Assembly (NCBI RefSeq): GCF_029637705.1 | Contig: NZ_CP121252.1 | Location: 1,240,001 to 1,304,000 of the forward strand | Direction of reading: 5' to 3' | Length of the DNA: 64,000 bases | Source of the DNA: Citricoccus muralis | Lineage (GTDB): Bacteria > Actinomycetota > Actinomycetes > Actinomycetales > Micrococcaceae | Part shown: piece after piece, positions 1 through 10,165 of the stretch | Layout: each line of letters opens with the position of its first letter | Position numbering within the stretch: the first letter of the stretch is position 1 | The notes under the pieces: model-generated | Databases searched by the model: none | What the model saw: the letters and a program-made list of their open reading frames with translations, nothing else | Told to the model about the DNA's origin: nothing | Made by a program: the position numbers and the translations under genes

Positions 1-329
1 GCGGCCAGACGCCGGTACTCCGCCACCAAGGCCGCACCGCGCTGCTCGCGATTCTCTTGCACCCATCCGGTACCCGGCGCCAGGTTTCCGCCGGCATCCG
101 AGACGATCGGAGTTTGCCCGGGGGAGTGCTCGCCCACCAGGGCCCGAACCACACCGGATGCGAGTCCCCACAACGCCACCAGAAATCCGGCGGCCAGTAG
201 CAATCCCAGTCCCACCACCAGCCACCGAGACCACACGCGACGCGGCTGCGACCTCGTCGAGGCTGGACCCGCGCTGGGGTTCTCCGGTGAATTTGGCGTG
301 CTGGTGCTCACGCCTGTGTATTGTGTCAT
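1..329 (-). CDS. Partial membrane-anchored protein, possibly DUF4439 ferritin-like
   Basis: Reading the minus strand from ATG at 329 gives an open frame that runs off the window's left edge (about 109 residues). The N-terminus is polar and Pro/Ser-rich for about 30 residues. One strongly hydrophobic segment follows (WLVVGLGLLLAAGFLVALW) and then an extracytoplasmic-looking region that ends ...ALVAEYRRLA. It diverges from rimP. In Micrococcaceae the gene divergent from rimP is often a DUF4439 ferritin-like protein. That assignment rests on position only, because the diagnostic domain lies outside the window. The membrane anchor is seen directly. Confidence 0.55.
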   Translation of the reverse strand, partial: MTQYTGVSTSTPNSPENPSAGPASTRSQPRRVWSRWLVVGLGLLLAAGFLVALWGLASGVVRALVGEHSPGQTPIVSDAGGNLAPGTGWVQENREQRGAALVAEYRRLA

Positions 330-397
330 GTTCTGGGCCTGTCCTGAGTACCCTGGTAGCCGAGAGTCATCCGTTTCCCACTCCAGAAGGAGCCGAC

Positions 398-973
398 ATG
401 TCTGCACAGCCTGCACCGAGGAGCCTGCCGGTCTCCGCACGCCCCGAAGACGAGCGCACCGCATTGGAGCGGCTGGTGCTGGGCGCCCTGGACACCACCG
501 GGCTGTGGCTCGAGGAGGTGCGGGTCACCGGTTCGGGACCGTCCCAGGTGCTGACCGTGATCGTCGACCTGCGCGAAGGAACCGAGGGCGTTGACATGGA
601 CACCCTGCAGACCGCCACCGAAGCGGTCTCCCACGCCCTGGATGCGATCGACGACCTGCCCGAGCTGGGCCGCGACGCCTACCAGCTGGAAGTCAGCTCC
701 CCGGGAGTCACCCGCCCGCTGACCAGCCCGCACCACTGGGCTCGCAACGTCGGCCGCGTCGTGGAAGTGACCATTGGCGACGACGACGAGGCCGTCTGGG
801 GGCGCATCATCGCCGCCGATGATGAGGGTATCGACTTCGCCGAAATCCGCCCCGGCGCCAAGAAAGGCATGCCCGCCAAGGAGTCCGCACCGAAACGCCA
901 CTCCTACGCGATACTGTCTAGCGCCGTCGTCCAGGTAGAGTTGACCCACGGCCGGTCGATCACCGGAGCCTGA
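398..973 (+). CDS. rimP: Ribosome maturation factor RimP
   Basis: 191 residues. RimP acts in late maturation of the 30S subunit. The N-terminal half (ERLVLGALDTTGLWLEEVRV...VIVDLREG) and the diagnostic LEVSSPGVTRPLTSPHHW segment match the family, followed by the C-terminal SH3-like part. ATG at 398 is chosen because the AGAAGGAGC-like ribosome site lies just upstream; the frame is open further upstream to 158 but that stretch is not RimP-like. It heads the conserved rimP-nusA-ylxR-infB cluster. The Ala/Pro-rich first 15 residues and short charged C-terminal insert are usual for actinobacteria. Confidence 0.95.
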   Translation: MSAQPAPRSLPVSARPEDERTALERLVLGALDTTGLWLEEVRVTGSGPSQVLTVIVDLREGTEGVDMDTLQTATEAVSHALDAIDDLPELGRDAYQLEVSSPGVTRPLTSPHHWARNVGRVVEVTIGDDDEAVWGRIIAADDEGIDFAEIRPGAKKGMPAKESAPKRHSYAILSSAVVQVELTHGRSITGA

Positions 974-1078
974 TGCTGTCCTGACAGCGAGGTTGGGGCT
1001 GGAAATTCGGCAACGAGATCGACAGCCCACGGCCCAGCACCCACAAGCGAATACAGGGAAAGAAACGGGAGGCACACG

Positions 1079-2056
1079 GTGGACATTGACATCAGCGCGC
1101 TGCGCATGCTGGAGAAAGAGCGGGAAATTCCGCTGGATCAGCTGCTGCCCACCATCGAGCAGGCCATCTATCTGGCCTATCAGAAGTCGCCCGGCGCCTT
1201 GAGCAAGGCCCGCGCCGAGGTCGATCGCAAAACCGGCAAGGTCACCATCTGGGCCGCCGAGATCGATGAAGACGGCACCGAGATCGGCGAATTCGACGAC
1301 ACCCCCTCCGGGTTTGGCCGCGTCGCCGCGTCCACCGCCCGTCAGGTCATCCTGCAGAAGCTGCGCGACGTCGAAGACAACCAGATTCTTGGTGAATTCC
1401 GCGACAAGCAGGACGAGTTGATCTCGGGGGTGATCCAGCAGGGCAAGAACCCGCACATGGTGATGGTCAACCTCGGCTCCGTCGAGGCCGTGCTGCCGCC
1501 CCAGGAGCAGGTGCCCGGCGAGGATTACACCCACGGCCGGCGGCTGCGCTCCTACGTGGTCTCGGTGCAGCGGGGCATGAAGGGCCCCTCCATCACCCTG
1601 TCCCGCTCCCACCCCTACCTGGTGCGCAAGCTCTTTGAACTTGAGGTGCCTGAAATTGCCGACGGTTCCGTCGAGGTGATGGCGCTGGCTCGCGAAGCCG
1701 GACACCGCACCAAGATCGCAGTGCGCGCCACCCAGCCCGGCGTCAACGCCAAGGGCGCTTGCATCGGTGAAATGGGCGCTCGTGTGCGTGCGGTGATGAC
1801 GGAACTGAACGACGAGAAGATCGACATCGTCGATTACTCCGAAGATCCGGCGACCTTCATCGCCAACGCGCTGTCCCCGGCCAAGGTGGCTTCCGTGCCG
1901 CGCGCCGATGAAGCCACGCGCACGGCCCGGGTGATCGTGCCCGACTACCAGCTGTCCCTGGCCATCGGCAAAGAAGGTCAGAATGCACGCCTGGCGGCGA
2001 AGTTGACCGGCTGGCGCATCGATATCGTCGGTGAATCGCAGGCAGAATCCCGCTGA
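1079..2056 (+). CDS. nusA: Transcription termination/antitermination factor NusA
   Basis: 325 residues, typical for the short actinobacterial NusA that lacks the C-terminal acidic repeats of E. coli. It binds RNA polymerase and nascent RNA and controls pausing, termination and rRNA antitermination. The N-terminal RNAP-binding domain (residues 1 to about 110) is followed by an S1 domain (about 125-190) and two KH domains, seen as [19 protein letters not shown] and [18 protein letters not shown]. The start is GTG at 1079 with a GGGAGG site 5-10 nt upstream. The sequence opens [13 protein letters not shown], as in actinobacterial NusA. It is probably co-transcribed with rimP. Confidence 0.96.
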   Translation: MDIDISALRMLEKEREIPLDQLLPTIEQAIYLAYQKSPGALSKARAEVDRKTGKVTIWAAEIDEDGTEIGEFDDTPSGFGRVAASTARQVILQKLRDVEDNQILGEFRDKQDELISGVIQQGKNPHMVMVNLGSVEAVLPPQEQVPGEDYTHGRRLRSYVVSVQRGMKGPSITLSRSHPYLVRKLFELEVPEIADGSVEVMALAREAGHRTKIAVRATQPGVNAKGACIGEMGARVRAVMTELNDEKIDIVDYSEDPATFIANALSPAKVASVPRADEATRTARVIVPDYQLSLAIGKEGQNARLAAKLTGWRIDIVGESQAESR

Positions 2057-2198
2057 GTTAAGTCTTCACGTCACCCCAATGGCATGAGGGGTGTCACGTC
2101 CGTCCCACATCGGCGGGCAGAAAAGGCTAGACTAGTAGGCGGTCCATCACTGTGGCGACGTTCGATGCGCCCGACGATATCTGTGAAGCGGGTGTGGA

Positions 2199-2531
2199 AT
2201 GCGCGATCGTAGTCCGGTGCGCACCTGCATCGGCTGTCGCCAGAGAGAGGACCAGTACCACCTGATTCGAGTGGTGCTCGTCGGTGATGCGGATACCCGA
2301 TCCGTGACCCTCGACGAACACCGTCGCCTGCCGGGCCGAGGGGCCTGGTTGCATCGAGACCCTCGATGTTGGGATCTGGCTGAGTCGCGACGCGGTTTCG
2401 CACGCGCCTTCAAAGGGCCCGTAGACACCACGGACCTCCGCGAGCAGCTGAACCGAGCAGCCGAGCGTCTTGTGAGGCGAGACGAATCAGGACGACAACA
2501 GACAAACCATGAAAGCGGGTCAGAGATCTGA
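2199..2531 (+). CDS. ylxR: YlxR family RNA-binding protein (DUF448)
   Basis: 110 residues. The family signature is clear: RTCIGCRQRE at the N-terminus (the RTCxGCR motif), LPGRGAWLHRDPRCWDLA in the middle and a basic helix (RRGFARAFKG). YlxR proteins are small RNA- or nucleoid-binding proteins encoded between nusA and infB; their exact role is unsettled, with reported effects on RNase P activity and transcription. The stretch between nusA and this gene (2057-2198) shows no other gene. The C-terminal tail of about 20 residues is polar and probably disordered. ATG 2199 is the most likely start. Confidence 0.9.
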   Translation: MRDRSPVRTCIGCRQREDQYHLIRVVLVGDADTRSVTLDEHRRLPGRGAWLHRDPRCWDLAESRRGFARAFKGPVDTTDLREQLNRAAERLVRRDESGRQQTNHESGSEI

Positions 2532-2657
2532 TGGATACCCGGTGAGCACGCGATGAGTGCCCAACGATGAACATCACACCCATCAACGGTCTGACGCCGG
2601 AGGTGTGCGCGAGCTAATTCGTGCATGCGTCACGGTTCGGACCAGAACAGGAGAACC

Positions 2658-5483
2658 GTGGCGAAGCTACGCGTCCACGAAGTTGCTAAGCAGCTTGGTA
2701 TCACCTCGAAGGAGGCGCTGTCGAAGCTCCAAGACATTGGAGAGTTCGTCTCCTCAGCCTCCTCGACCATCGAACCCCCGGTGGTTAAAAAACTGAAGGC
2801 GGCCTACGCCGACGCCCCCGCAAAGGGCGATGCAAAGAAGCCTGCCGCGGGCAAGCCCAGCGCTCCGAAGCCCGCTGGCAAGAAGCCGGCCGCACCCGCT
2901 GCCCAGAAGCCTTCCCCCGCAGCTCCCAAGCCCGGTGCCTCGTCGGCGCCCAGCAAGGATGCTGCCCCGGCCGAGAAGCCCGCTGCGGCTCCACAAGCCA
3001 AGCAGACTCCGGCCGCACCGACTCCGGCCTCGTCCGCACCCGAGAAGCCGGCTGCGTCGAACGCTCCGAAGCCGGGAGCCGCTGCGCCCAAGCCGGGTCC
3101 GGCCGCACCTGCATCGAAGCCCAATGGCCGAGGTGGCGGCGGACGTCCGGGCAACAACCCGTTCACTCCGAAGCACAGTTCCGACGAGCGCTCCGGCGGT
3201 CCCCGTCCCTCGGGTGGCCGCGGTGGTGGACCACGTCCGGGCAATAACCCGTTCGCACCGAAGCAGGGCATGAAGCCCAGCCGCAACGACGGCGATCGTC
3301 CCGCACCGCGCCCCGGCGGTAGCCGCGGCGCGGCCGGGGCGCCTCGTCCTGGTGGCGCGGCGGGACAGGGCGGCGGTCCTCGTCCTAACCCGTCCATGAT
3401 GCCCGGCCAGATCTCTCGGCCCGCACCCGCCGGTGGCGGACGTGGAGCCGGTGGTCGCGGTCGTGGTGGCGGCGCAGCCGGCGGCGGCCCCAGCACCGGT
3501 GGACCCGGTGGCGGCGCACCTCGCGGTGGTCGCGGCGGTCGCGGTGGCACCCAGGGCGCTTTCGGCCGCGGAGGCGGCTCGCGCAAGCAGCGCAAGTCGA
3601 AGCGCGCAAAGCGCCAGGAGCTGGAGCAGCAACAAGCACCAGTGGTAGGCGGCGTCAAGGTCCCCAAGGGCGACGGCGGCACCGTGGTGCGTCTGCGCCG
3701 TGGCTCCTCGCTGGCTGATCTGGCAGACAAGATCAAGGCGGATCCGGCGGCCCTGGTGACCGTGCTCTTCCACCTCGGTGAGATGGCCACAGCGAACCAG
3801 TCGCTCGACGAGGGCACCTTCCAGGTGCTCGGCGAGGAACTGGGCTACAAGATCGAGATCGTCTCGCCCGAGGATGAGGATCGCGAGATCCTGGACTCCT
3901 TCGACATCGACCTCGAAGCCGAAGCTGAAGGCGAGAGCGCCGATGATCTGGCGAAGCGCCCGGCTGTGGTGACCGTCATGGGTCACGTCGACCACGGTAA
4001 GACCCGACTGCTCGACGCTATCCGCTCCACCCACGTCATCGAGGGCGAAGCCGGCGGCATTACCCAGCACATCGGTGCCTACCAGGTCAGCCTGGAGCAC
4101 GAGGGCAAGGAACGTCGCCTGACCTTCATTGACACCCCCGGTCACGAGGCGTTCACCGCCATGCGCGCCCGTGGTGCCAAGGTCACCGATATCGCTGTGC
4201 TCGTGGTTGCTGCCGACGACGGCGTCATGCCGCAGACGGTGGAAGCCCTGAACCACGCCAAGGCGGCCGGTGTGCCGATCGTCGTCGCGGTCAACAAGAT
4301 CGATAAGCCGGAAGCGTCCCCGGACAAGATCCGTGGACAGCTCACCGAATACGGTCTGGTGCCCGAGGAATACGGTGGTGACACCATGTTCGTCGACGTC
4401 TCTGCACGCCAAAACATGCACATCGACGATCTGCTCGAAGCTGTCATGCTCACCGCGGATGCCGCACTGGAGCTGCGCGCCAACCCAGACAAGGACGCGC
4501 GCGGCGTGGCCATCGAGGCCAACCTCGACAAGGGCCGCGGCGCCGTGGCAACCGTGCTCGTGCAGTCCGGTACCCTCCGGGTCGGCGATAACATGGTGGC
4601 GGGCACCGCCCACGGCCGTGTACGTGCCATGTTCGACGAGAACGGCGACACGGTCTCCGAGGCGCTGCCGTCGCGCCCCGTGCAGGTCCTCGGACTCTCC
4701 ACCGTTCCGCGCGCAGGTGACCTGTTCCTGGTGACCGAAGATGACCGCACCGCGCGTCAGATCGCTGAGAAGCGTGAAGCCGCCGAGCGCAACGCCACCC
4801 TGGCGCGTCGTCGCAAGCGGATCACCCTGGAAGAGTTCGACCAGGCCGTGGCCGAGGGCAAGATTGACACGCTGAACCTGATTATCAAGGGCGACGTCTC
4901 CGGTGCCGTGGAGGCCCTGGAAGATTCGCTGATGAAGATCGACATCGGCGAGGACGACGTGCAGCTGCGCGTCATCCACCGTGGCGTGGGTGCCATCACC
5001 CAGAACGACGTCAACTTGGCGACCGTGGACAACGCGATCATCATCGGGTTCAACGTCCGCCCGGCCGAGCGCGTCAACGAGTACGCCGACGAAGAAGGCG
5101 TAGACATGCGCTTCTACTCGGTCATCTACGACGCCATCGACGATATCGAGTCCGCCCTGAAGGGCATGCTCAAGCCGGAATACGAAGAGGTCCAGCTGGG
5201 CACCGCCGAGGTCCGCGAAGTGTTCCGTTCTTCGAAGTGGGGCAGCATCGCCGGTTCGCTCGTCATGTCCGGGATTGTCCGCCGCAACGCCTCTGCACGC
5301 CTGGTGCGAGACGGTGCCGTGGTGGCCAACGATCTCAAGATCGAGTCGCTGCGCCGGTTCAAGGACGACGCCACCGAGGTCCGCGAGGGCTACGAGTGTG
5401 GTATCGGCCTGGGCAAGTTCAACGACATCAAGGACGGCGATATCATCGAAACCTACGAGATGCAGGAGAAGCCGCGCGTCTAA
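2658..5483 (+). CDS. infB: Translation initiation factor IF-2
   Basis: 941 residues. This GTPase brings formyl-Met-tRNA to the 30S subunit and promotes subunit joining. GTG at 2658 is chosen over the upstream in-frame ATG (2625) because CAGGAG lies 5 nt before it and the protein then opens [19 protein letters not shown], the normal IF2_N start. Residues about 50-320 form a long low-complexity linker: first Lys/Pro/Ala-rich, then Gly/Arg-rich with two PGNNPF(T/A)PK repeats. A second IF2_N module follows, then the GTPase domain with G1 GHVDHGKT at residues 442-449, DTPGHEAF (G3) and NKIDKPE (G4). The C-terminal half carries domains II-IV. Such a long linker is usual in actinobacteria. Confidence 0.97.
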   Translation: MAKLRVHEVAKQLGITSKEALSKLQDIGEFVSSASSTIEPPVVKKLKAAYADAPAKGDAKKPAAGKPSAPKPAGKKPAAPAAQKPSPAAPKPGASSAPSKDAAPAEKPAAAPQAKQTPAAPTPASSAPEKPAASNAPKPGAAAPKPGPAAPASKPNGRGGGGRPGNNPFTPKHSSDERSGGPRPSGGRGGGPRPGNNPFAPKQGMKPSRNDGDRPAPRPGGSRGAAGAPRPGGAAGQGGGPRPNPSMMPGQISRPAPAGGGRGAGGRGRGGGAAGGGPSTGGPGGGAPRGGRGGRGGTQGAFGRGGGSRKQRKSKRAKRQELEQQQAPVVGGVKVPKGDGGTVVRLRRGSSLADLADKIKADPAALVTVLFHLGEMATANQSLDEGTFQVLGEELGYKIEIVSPEDEDREILDSFDIDLEAEAEGESADDLAKRPAVVTVMGHVDHGKTRLLDAIRSTHVIEGEAGGITQHIGAYQVSLEHEGKERRLTFIDTPGHEAFTAMRARGAKVTDIAVLVVAADDGVMPQTVEALNHAKAAGVPIVVAVNKIDKPEASPDKIRGQLTEYGLVPEEYGGDTMFVDVSARQNMHIDDLLEAVMLTADAALELRANPDKDARGVAIEANLDKGRGAVATVLVQSGTLRVGDNMVAGTAHGRVRAMFDENGDTVSEALPSRPVQVLGLSTVPRAGDLFLVTEDDRTARQIAEKREAAERNATLARRRKRITLEEFDQAVAEGKIDTLNLIIKGDVSGAVEALEDSLMKIDIGEDDVQLRVIHRGVGAITQNDVNLATVDNAIIIGFNVRPAERVNEYADEEGVDMRFYSVIYDAIDDIESALKGMLKPEYEEVQLGTAEVREVFRSSKWGSIAGSLVMSGIVRRNASARLVRDGAVVANDLKIESLRRFKDDATEVREGYECGIGLGKFNDIKDGDIIETYEMQEKPRV

Positions 5484-5501
5484 TGATGCCTGCCCGCACC
5501 A

Positions 5502-5575
5502 CCGCACCGGCGGTGCGGACCCTGTAACGGAGAACGGCCGTGGCCGGCGAGGCTGAGCCTTGTCGGCCACGGCCG
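5502..5575 (+). terminator. Tandem hairpins between infB and rbfA
   Basis: Two inverted repeats lie between the infB stop and rbfA. The first is CCGCAC/GTGCGG (5502-5518). The second is CGGCCGTGGCCG (5535-5546) with its exact complement (5564-5575). There is no T-run, so this may be an attenuator or RNA-processing structure rather than a full terminator. Confidence 0.5.
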
Positions 5576-5622
5576 ATCGTCTCCCCACCCACCTACATTC
5601 AAACCAGAGAGGACGCCAGACC

Positions 5623-6078
5623 ATGGCCGATCCAGCACGCGCGGCCCGCTTGGCCCAGCGCATCAAAGTGCTCATCGCCGAGGCGATGCGCAAAGCAGTC
5701 AAAGACGACCGGGTGGAACCGGTGACCATCACCGAGGTCCGCGTCACCAACGACCTGCAGCACGCCTCCGTGTACTACACCGTGCTCGGCGACGACACGG
5801 TGGTTGAAGAAGCTCGAGAGGGCATGGAAGCCAACCGTGGGATCCTGCGCCGAGAAGTCGGCCGCGGGCTCACCATCCGTCTGGTACCCACCCTCGAGTT
5901 CATTCCCGACACGGTTCCGGAAGCCGCAGCGCATCTCGAAGACGTGCTGCGTGCGGCACGGGAACGGGACGCCGAAATCGCTGCTGCCTCCACCGGAGCC
6001 CGCTACGCCGGGGACGAAGATCCCTACCGCAAGGACGATGAGGAATCCGAATCCGCCGAGGACACCCGGGAGCACTGA
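5623..6078 (+). CDS. rbfA: 30S ribosome-binding factor RbfA
   Basis: 151 residues. RbfA is a KH-fold factor needed for 16S rRNA 5'-end maturation and cold adaptation. Family features seen are DPARAARLAQRIKVLIAEAM at the N-terminus, VTITEVRVTNDLQHASVYYTV, and the C-terminal RLVPTLEFIPD motif. The acidic tail (KDDEESESAEDTREH) is common in actinobacteria. ATG at 5623 is preferred over the upstream in-frame ATG at 5560 because AGAGGA precedes it and homologues begin MADPARAARLA. It follows infB and sits 3 nt before truB, which suggests a shared transcript. Confidence 0.95.
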   Translation: MADPARAARLAQRIKVLIAEAMRKAVKDDRVEPVTITEVRVTNDLQHASVYYTVLGDDTVVEEAREGMEANRGILRREVGRGLTIRLVPTLEFIPDTVPEAAAHLEDVLRAARERDAEIAAASTGARYAGDEDPYRKDDEESESAEDTREH

Positions 6079-6081
6079 CCG

Positions 6082-7044
6082 ATGACTCAGCAGCGTCCGA
6101 ACGGGGCACCGGGGAGCGTAGTATCGGGACTGGCCCTGATCGACAAGCCCGCCGGATGGACGTCTCACGACGTAGTGGGCAAAACCCGCCGTCTCGCCGG
6201 CACTCGCAAGGTTGGCCACGCCGGCACCTTGGACCCGATGGCCACCGGACTGCTGGTCATCGGGTTCAACAAGGCCACCCGGCTGCTCACCGCCATTACC
6301 GGCACGGACAAGACCTATCAAGCCACCATCCGGCTGGGCGCCTCCACCACCACCGATGACGCCGACGGCGAGATCGTCCGCTCACGCCTGGCCAACGCTG
6401 TCACCGAGGAACGGGTGCAGGAACAGATCAGCGAACTCACCGGCGATATCCTGCAGATTCCCTCCTCGGTGTCCGCGATCAAGGTGGACGGTCGCCGTGC
6501 CTATGACCGTGTGCGCGCCGGCGAAGACGTCGAACTGCAAGCCCGCCCGGTGAGGATCGACTCCTTCGAACTCACCGACTACCGCAGAGCCGAAGACGGT
6601 AAAACCGTGGACCTCGACGTCACCGTGAGCTGTTCTTCCGGCACCTATATCCGTGCCCTGGCCCGAGATCTAGGCGAGGCGCTGGACACCGGTGGACACC
6701 TCACCATGCTGCGCCGCACCCGGGTCGGCCCGTTCTACGTTGATGACGCCGTCACGGTGGATCAGCTTGCCGACACCTTCGCCTACATCGAACTCTCCGA
6801 GGCCGCCTCCGGGCTCTTCCCCGTGCGCACCCTCACCGATGACGAAGCTGCTGACCTGCAGTTTGGGCGCCGTATAACTCCCAGCGAGGATGCGGGGACC
6901 GTGGCTGCTCGCACCCGAGACGGCGTCGTGATCGCGCTCATCGAGAACTCCACGTTCCGTGACACCGCGGTGGCCAAGCCCAGCATCGTCTTCGCCGCCG
7001 CAGACGGACCCGGACAACTGCCGGAGAAGGGCACCCCCTCGTGA
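6082..7044 (+). CDS. truB: tRNA pseudouridine(55) synthase TruB
   Basis: 320 residues, the usual length. TruB makes pseudouridine 55 in the T-loop of nearly all tRNAs. The catalytic motif is intact: RKVGHAGTLDPMATGLLVIGFNKATR contains the catalytic Asp in GTLDP. Also present are KTYQATIRLGASTTTDDADGE and SCSSGTYIRALARDLGEAL, both family signatures. The C-terminus has a PUA-like extension as in actinobacterial TruB. ATG is 3 nt after the rbfA stop. The last codons overlap the start of the next gene. Confidence 0.96.
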   Translation: MTQQRPNGAPGSVVSGLALIDKPAGWTSHDVVGKTRRLAGTRKVGHAGTLDPMATGLLVIGFNKATRLLTAITGTDKTYQATIRLGASTTTDDADGEIVRSRLANAVTEERVQEQISELTGDILQIPSSVSAIKVDGRRAYDRVRAGEDVELQARPVRIDSFELTDYRRAEDGKTVDLDVTVSCSSGTYIRALARDLGEALDTGGHLTMLRRTRVGPFYVDDAVTVDQLADTFAYIELSEAASGLFPVRTLTDDEAADLQFGRRITPSEDAGTVAARTRDGVVIALIENSTFRDTAVAKPSIVFAAADGPGQLPEKGTPS

Positions 7045-7403
7045 TCTACGACGCCTGGTTCTGGACGGGGGCGGTTATTTGCATCCTGTCCTTCGTCATC
7101 TGCGTCATCATGACGACCATCCGCACCTTCCCCGACGACGCCTCCATTATCTCGGTCGGTGCGGTCGAACTGTTCCTGGTGGTCTACTCGGTTGCCGCAC
7201 TGGTGCGCTCCATTACGTCCACCCCCATTGCTGGACCATTGTGGGAATTCTGGGGCTACATCCTCACGGCGCTGATGCTGCCGGTGATCGCCTTCGCGTG
7301 GGCCGTCACCGACAAGACCCGATGGTCTAATCTCGTGCTGGGGGCGATCGGCCCCACCGTACTGGTGATGATTCAGAGAATGCAGGTGATCTGGTTTGGG
7401 TGA
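7041..7403 (+). CDS. Small four-helix membrane protein
   Basis: 120 residues with no family I can name. About four hydrophobic segments are visible: residues 6-27, 37-60, 68-88 and 95-113. The GTG start overlaps the truB stop (GTGA), so it is probably translationally coupled to truB. A second small membrane protein follows directly. Homologues in this position between truB and ribF occur in Micrococcaceae; no function is assigned here. Charged residues are few and confined to the loops, which fits an integral membrane protein. Confidence 0.75.
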   Translation: MIYDAWFWTGAVICILSFVICVIMTTIRTFPDDASIISVGAVELFLVVYSVAALVRSITSTPIAGPLWEFWGYILTALMLPVIAFAWAVTDKTRWSNLVLGAIGPTVLVMIQRMQVIWFG

Positions 7404-7413
7404 GAGGCAGAAG

Positions 7414-7887
7414 ATGACGGACGCGACGGCCGAAACGAACCCGGTGGCCCCACCGAAGGGCCGACGAAATTCCGGGCTCGGGCGCGTCATCATCGCCGTG
7501 TACGGTATCTTCGCGCTCTCCGCATCCGTCCGCGCCGGGTACCAGTTGGCCTCCGATTTTTCGGCAGCCCCGGAACCCTATCTGCTCTCGGCCTTCGCCG
7601 CCGTCGTCTACATTGTCGCCACCGTTGCCCTGGCCGTCCCCGGAGTGCGCGCGTGGTGGACCGCACTCGTGGCGGTGCTCATAGAGCTGGTGGGTGTCAT
7701 CGCCATCGGCGCCTATTCATTCGTCGCCCCCGAACACTTCCCGGAGTCCACCGTGTGGAGCCACTTCGGTGAAGGCTACGGCTACGTGCCGATGGTGTTG
7801 CCCATCATTGGTCTGATCTGGTTACTCACTCATCGCCCCGGCGCAGAAACCGGAGCCCACGACACTGCGGTCACCGGACGCGACTGA
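7414..7887 (+). CDS. Membrane protein with four predicted helices
   Basis: 157 residues and unrecognised. A polar N-terminus (MTDATAETNPVAPPKGRRNSG) is followed by hydrophobic segments at roughly residues 25-45, 55-80, 83-108 and 119-140. ATG 7414 is chosen with GAGAGG upstream; the frame could also be read from a TTG at 7396, which overlaps the previous gene. It lies 10 nt after the preceding membrane-protein gene and the two are likely co-expressed. Such proteins are often annotated simply as integral membrane proteins in this neighbourhood. Confidence 0.75.
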   Translation: MTDATAETNPVAPPKGRRNSGLGRVIIAVYGIFALSASVRAGYQLASDFSAAPEPYLLSAFAAVVYIVATVALAVPGVRAWWTALVAVLIELVGVIAIGAYSFVAPEHFPESTVWSHFGEGYGYVPMVLPIIGLIWLLTHRPGAETGAHDTAVTGRD

Positions 7888-7967
7888 GCCCGCCGGGACG
7901 GTACCGTAAAAACCGTGCACATCGTGACGACGGTGCAGCCGAGACAAGAATTCGTGAGAGGAACCGC

Positions 7968-8951
7968 GTGCAGTATTGGCAAGGCCTAGCAGCCGTCCCC
8001 ACCCCACAGCCAGCCTCGGTGGTCACCCTCGGCAATTTTGACGGTGTCCACCGCGGCCATCAGGCGGTGCTCGACCAGGTGGTCGCCACCGCCCGCGCCC
8101 GGGGAGAACAGGCCGTGGCGCTGACCTTCGACCCGCACCCGCGCCTTGTGCACCGGCCCGAAGAACCGCTCGTGCCGATCGTGTCCCTGCCACAGCGCCT
8201 GGACCTGTTGGCCCAACGCAACCTCGACGCCACCGTCGTCGTGCACTACACCCTTGACTTCGCCCAGCAGACCCCCGAAGAATTTGTCCGCAGCGCCCTG
8301 GTGGAGACCCTCAACGCCTCCGTGGTGATCGTCGGCCACGATGTGCGGTTCGGCCGGAACAACTCCGGCGACTTCGCCACCATGCGAGAACTCGGCGCCG
8401 CCCACGGATTCGACGTCATCGCCATCGACGATGTTGGCGACGAACGCCGCTGGTCCTCCACGTGGGTACGCGAAAGCCTCACCCTGGGCCGGGTCGCTGC
8501 CGCTGCCGAGGTGCTCGGACGTCAGCACGCCGTGCACGGAGAAGTGGTACACGGCCACGCCCGCGGCCGCGAACTGGGATTCCCCACCGCGAACCTCTCC
8601 ACCGAAACCCAGGGGCTGATTCCGGCCGATGGCGTGTACGCCGGCTGGCTCATCGACGACGCCGAACGCCGCTGGCCGGCTGCTATTTCGGTGGGGTCCA
8701 ACCCGACCTTTGATGACATCGAGCGAGTCGTCGAAGCCCACGTGATGGACCGGCCCGAAGAAGCTATCAGCGATTTCAACCTCTACGGCCAGCAGGTCAC
8801 CGTCGAGTTTGTGGCCCGCTTGCGCGGCATGGTCGCCTTCGAAGGGATCGAGAAACTGGTGGCCCAGATGGACCGCGATGTGACCATGGCCAGGCTGATC
8901 CTGCGCGGAGATATGCCCGCTGTCGATTCCGACTTCGCCACCACCGGGTGA
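7968..8951 (+). CDS. ribF: Bifunctional riboflavin kinase/FAD synthetase RibF
   Basis: 327 residues. The enzyme phosphorylates riboflavin to FMN and adenylylates FMN to FAD. The N-terminal nucleotidyltransferase domain shows VVTLGNFDGVHRGHQAVL and ALTFDPHPRLVHRPEEP, with VGHDVRFGRNNSG. The C-terminal kinase domain carries HGHARGRELGFPTANLS (the PTAN motif) and AISVGSNPTFD, ending in VEFVARLRGMVAFEGIEKLVAQMDRD. GTG at 7968 has GAGAGG upstream. The stop overlaps the next gene's start. It is located between truB and rpsO as in many actinobacteria. Confidence 0.96.
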   Translation: MQYWQGLAAVPTPQPASVVTLGNFDGVHRGHQAVLDQVVATARARGEQAVALTFDPHPRLVHRPEEPLVPIVSLPQRLDLLAQRNLDATVVVHYTLDFAQQTPEEFVRSALVETLNASVVIVGHDVRFGRNNSGDFATMRELGAAHGFDVIAIDDVGDERRWSSTWVRESLTLGRVAAAAEVLGRQHAVHGEVVHGHARGRELGFPTANLSTETQGLIPADGVYAGWLIDDAERRWPAAISVGSNPTFDDIERVVEAHVMDRPEEAISDFNLYGQQVTVEFVARLRGMVAFEGIEKLVAQMDRDVTMARLILRGDMPAVDSDFATTG

Positions 8952-9760
8952 TGACCCAGCCACCCCCGCCACGACCCCAGCGCCTGCCCCGACTCGACGC
9001 GCACCAGCGTCAGCGACTGGGTGGCGCGTTCGCAGCCGGGGCCTCCGCCGCGGAGATCTACCACTCGGTACGCCCGGGCTACCCGGCAGAAGTCATTGAG
9101 GTGCTCGCGCCCGACACCGGTTCCCGACGCGCCCTCGACGTCGGGGCCGGAACGGGACTGCTCACCGACCAGTTGGTCCAGGCTGGATACGAGGTGACCG
9201 CACTGGAGCCAGCCGCCGAGATGCTCGGGGTGTTGCGACGCCGACACCCTCTCCTCACCACCATCGAAGCCCGTGTCGAGGACCTGCCCGCCCACCGTGA
9301 CGTCGTCGCCGAACACAGTATTGATGTGGTCACCTGCGGTCAGGCCTGGCACTGGATCATCCCGGAACTCGGCACTCAGCGGCTGGCCGAAGTCTTGGCG
9401 CCCGGGGGAGTGCTGGGCATCGTCGAACACCAACTGGACACCTCCGTGCCCTGGGTGCACCGGCTGAGTCGCATCATGCACGCCGGGGACGTGCACCCCG
9501 TGGAGGCCCCGCCGCAGCTGGGCCCCGGGTTCAGCCCACCACAGCGCACCGGTTGGCATTGGGAAGACTCCGTCACCGTGCCGGGCCTGCACGCGCTGAT
9601 GGCCACTCGGTCCTACCACCTGCGGGCCACCGAAACCACGCGCGAGAAGATGCGGGCGAACCTGGATTGGTACCTGCTGGAACACCTGGGCCACGCCACA
9701 GATTCGGTGCTCCAGCTGCCCTACATCACCAGCGCCTGGCGGTCAGACCTGGTAAGCTGA
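8951..9760 (+). CDS. Class I SAM-dependent methyltransferase
   Basis: 269 residues. Motif I is [32 protein letters not shown], with the acidic motif II residue in [17 protein letters not shown] provides motif IV-like features and [13 protein letters not shown] a post-motif. This matches the broad Methyltransf_11 family (small-molecule or lipid methyltransferases). The substrate cannot be told. The gene starts at ATG 8951 overlapping the ribF TGA (TGATG), or at GTG 8948 in the same frame. It is therefore probably translated by coupling to ribF. Confidence 0.8.
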   Translation: MTQPPPPRPQRLPRLDAHQRQRLGGAFAAGASAAEIYHSVRPGYPAEVIEVLAPDTGSRRALDVGAGTGLLTDQLVQAGYEVTALEPAAEMLGVLRRRHPLLTTIEARVEDLPAHRDVVAEHSIDVVTCGQAWHWIIPELGTQRLAEVLAPGGVLGIVEHQLDTSVPWVHRLSRIMHAGDVHPVEAPPQLGPGFSPPQRTGWHWEDSVTVPGLHALMATRSYHLRATETTREKMRANLDWYLLEHLGHATDSVLQLPYITSAWRSDLVS

Positions 9761-9854
9761 ATCCTTGGTGCCCGCTGCAGTCCGCGGTGGCAGGGCACCG
9801 GCGCTCTCCGGAGCGTCATTCATGATCGCGGTACAACTCTCAAAGGAGTTCAGC

Positions 9855-10124
9855 GTGGCACTTGACCCCGCCGTGAAGCAGGAGATCATCAAAGAGCACG
9901 CGACGCATGAGGGCGATACCGGCTCTCCGGAGGTGCAGGTTGCTGTACTGTCCCGTCGTATCTCGGATCTGACCGAGCACCTGAAGGACCACAAGCACGA
10001 CCACCACACCCGTCGCGGCCTGATGGCCCTGGTGGGTCGCCGTCGTCGCATGCTGGGTTACCTGCAGCGTGTCGACATCGAACGCTACCGTGCGCTGATC
10101 GAGCGTCTCGGCCTGCGTCGTTGA
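9855..10124 (+). CDS. rpsO: 30S ribosomal protein S15
   Basis: 89 residues, exactly the usual S15 size. S15 binds helix 22 of 16S rRNA early in 30S assembly. [48 protein letters not shown] and [12 protein letters not shown] are the family signatures. GTG at 9855 is chosen because AAAGGAG lies just upstream and the protein matches from the second residue; the upstream in-frame extension to 9765 is not S15. It is followed by a hairpin and then pnp, the classical rpsO-pnp pair. Confidence 0.97.
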   Translation: MALDPAVKQEIIKEHATHEGDTGSPEVQVAVLSRRISDLTEHLKDHKHDHHTRRGLMALVGRRRRMLGYLQRVDIERYRALIERLGLRR

Positions 10125-10130
10125 GACCTG

Positions 10131-10165
10131 CAGAGGCGGTGGACTCCTAGAGGCCACCGCCTCTG
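10131..10165 (+). terminator. rpsO-pnp intergenic hairpin
   Basis: A perfect 12-bp stem (CAGAGGCGGTGG at 10131-10142 with its complement at 10154-10165) around an 11-nt loop. There is no strong T-run. By analogy with other rpsO-pnp junctions it may be a weak terminator or an RNase-processed regulatory hairpin in the pnp leader. The rest of the leader to 10421 shows no gene. Confidence 0.6.

Noticed and set aside
2754-5750. 998-codon open frame antisense to infB
   Set aside because: It mirrors the Gly/Arg/Pro-rich infB coding sequence, has no recognisable domain, and the sense strand is certainly IF-2. High GC makes such antisense frames common.
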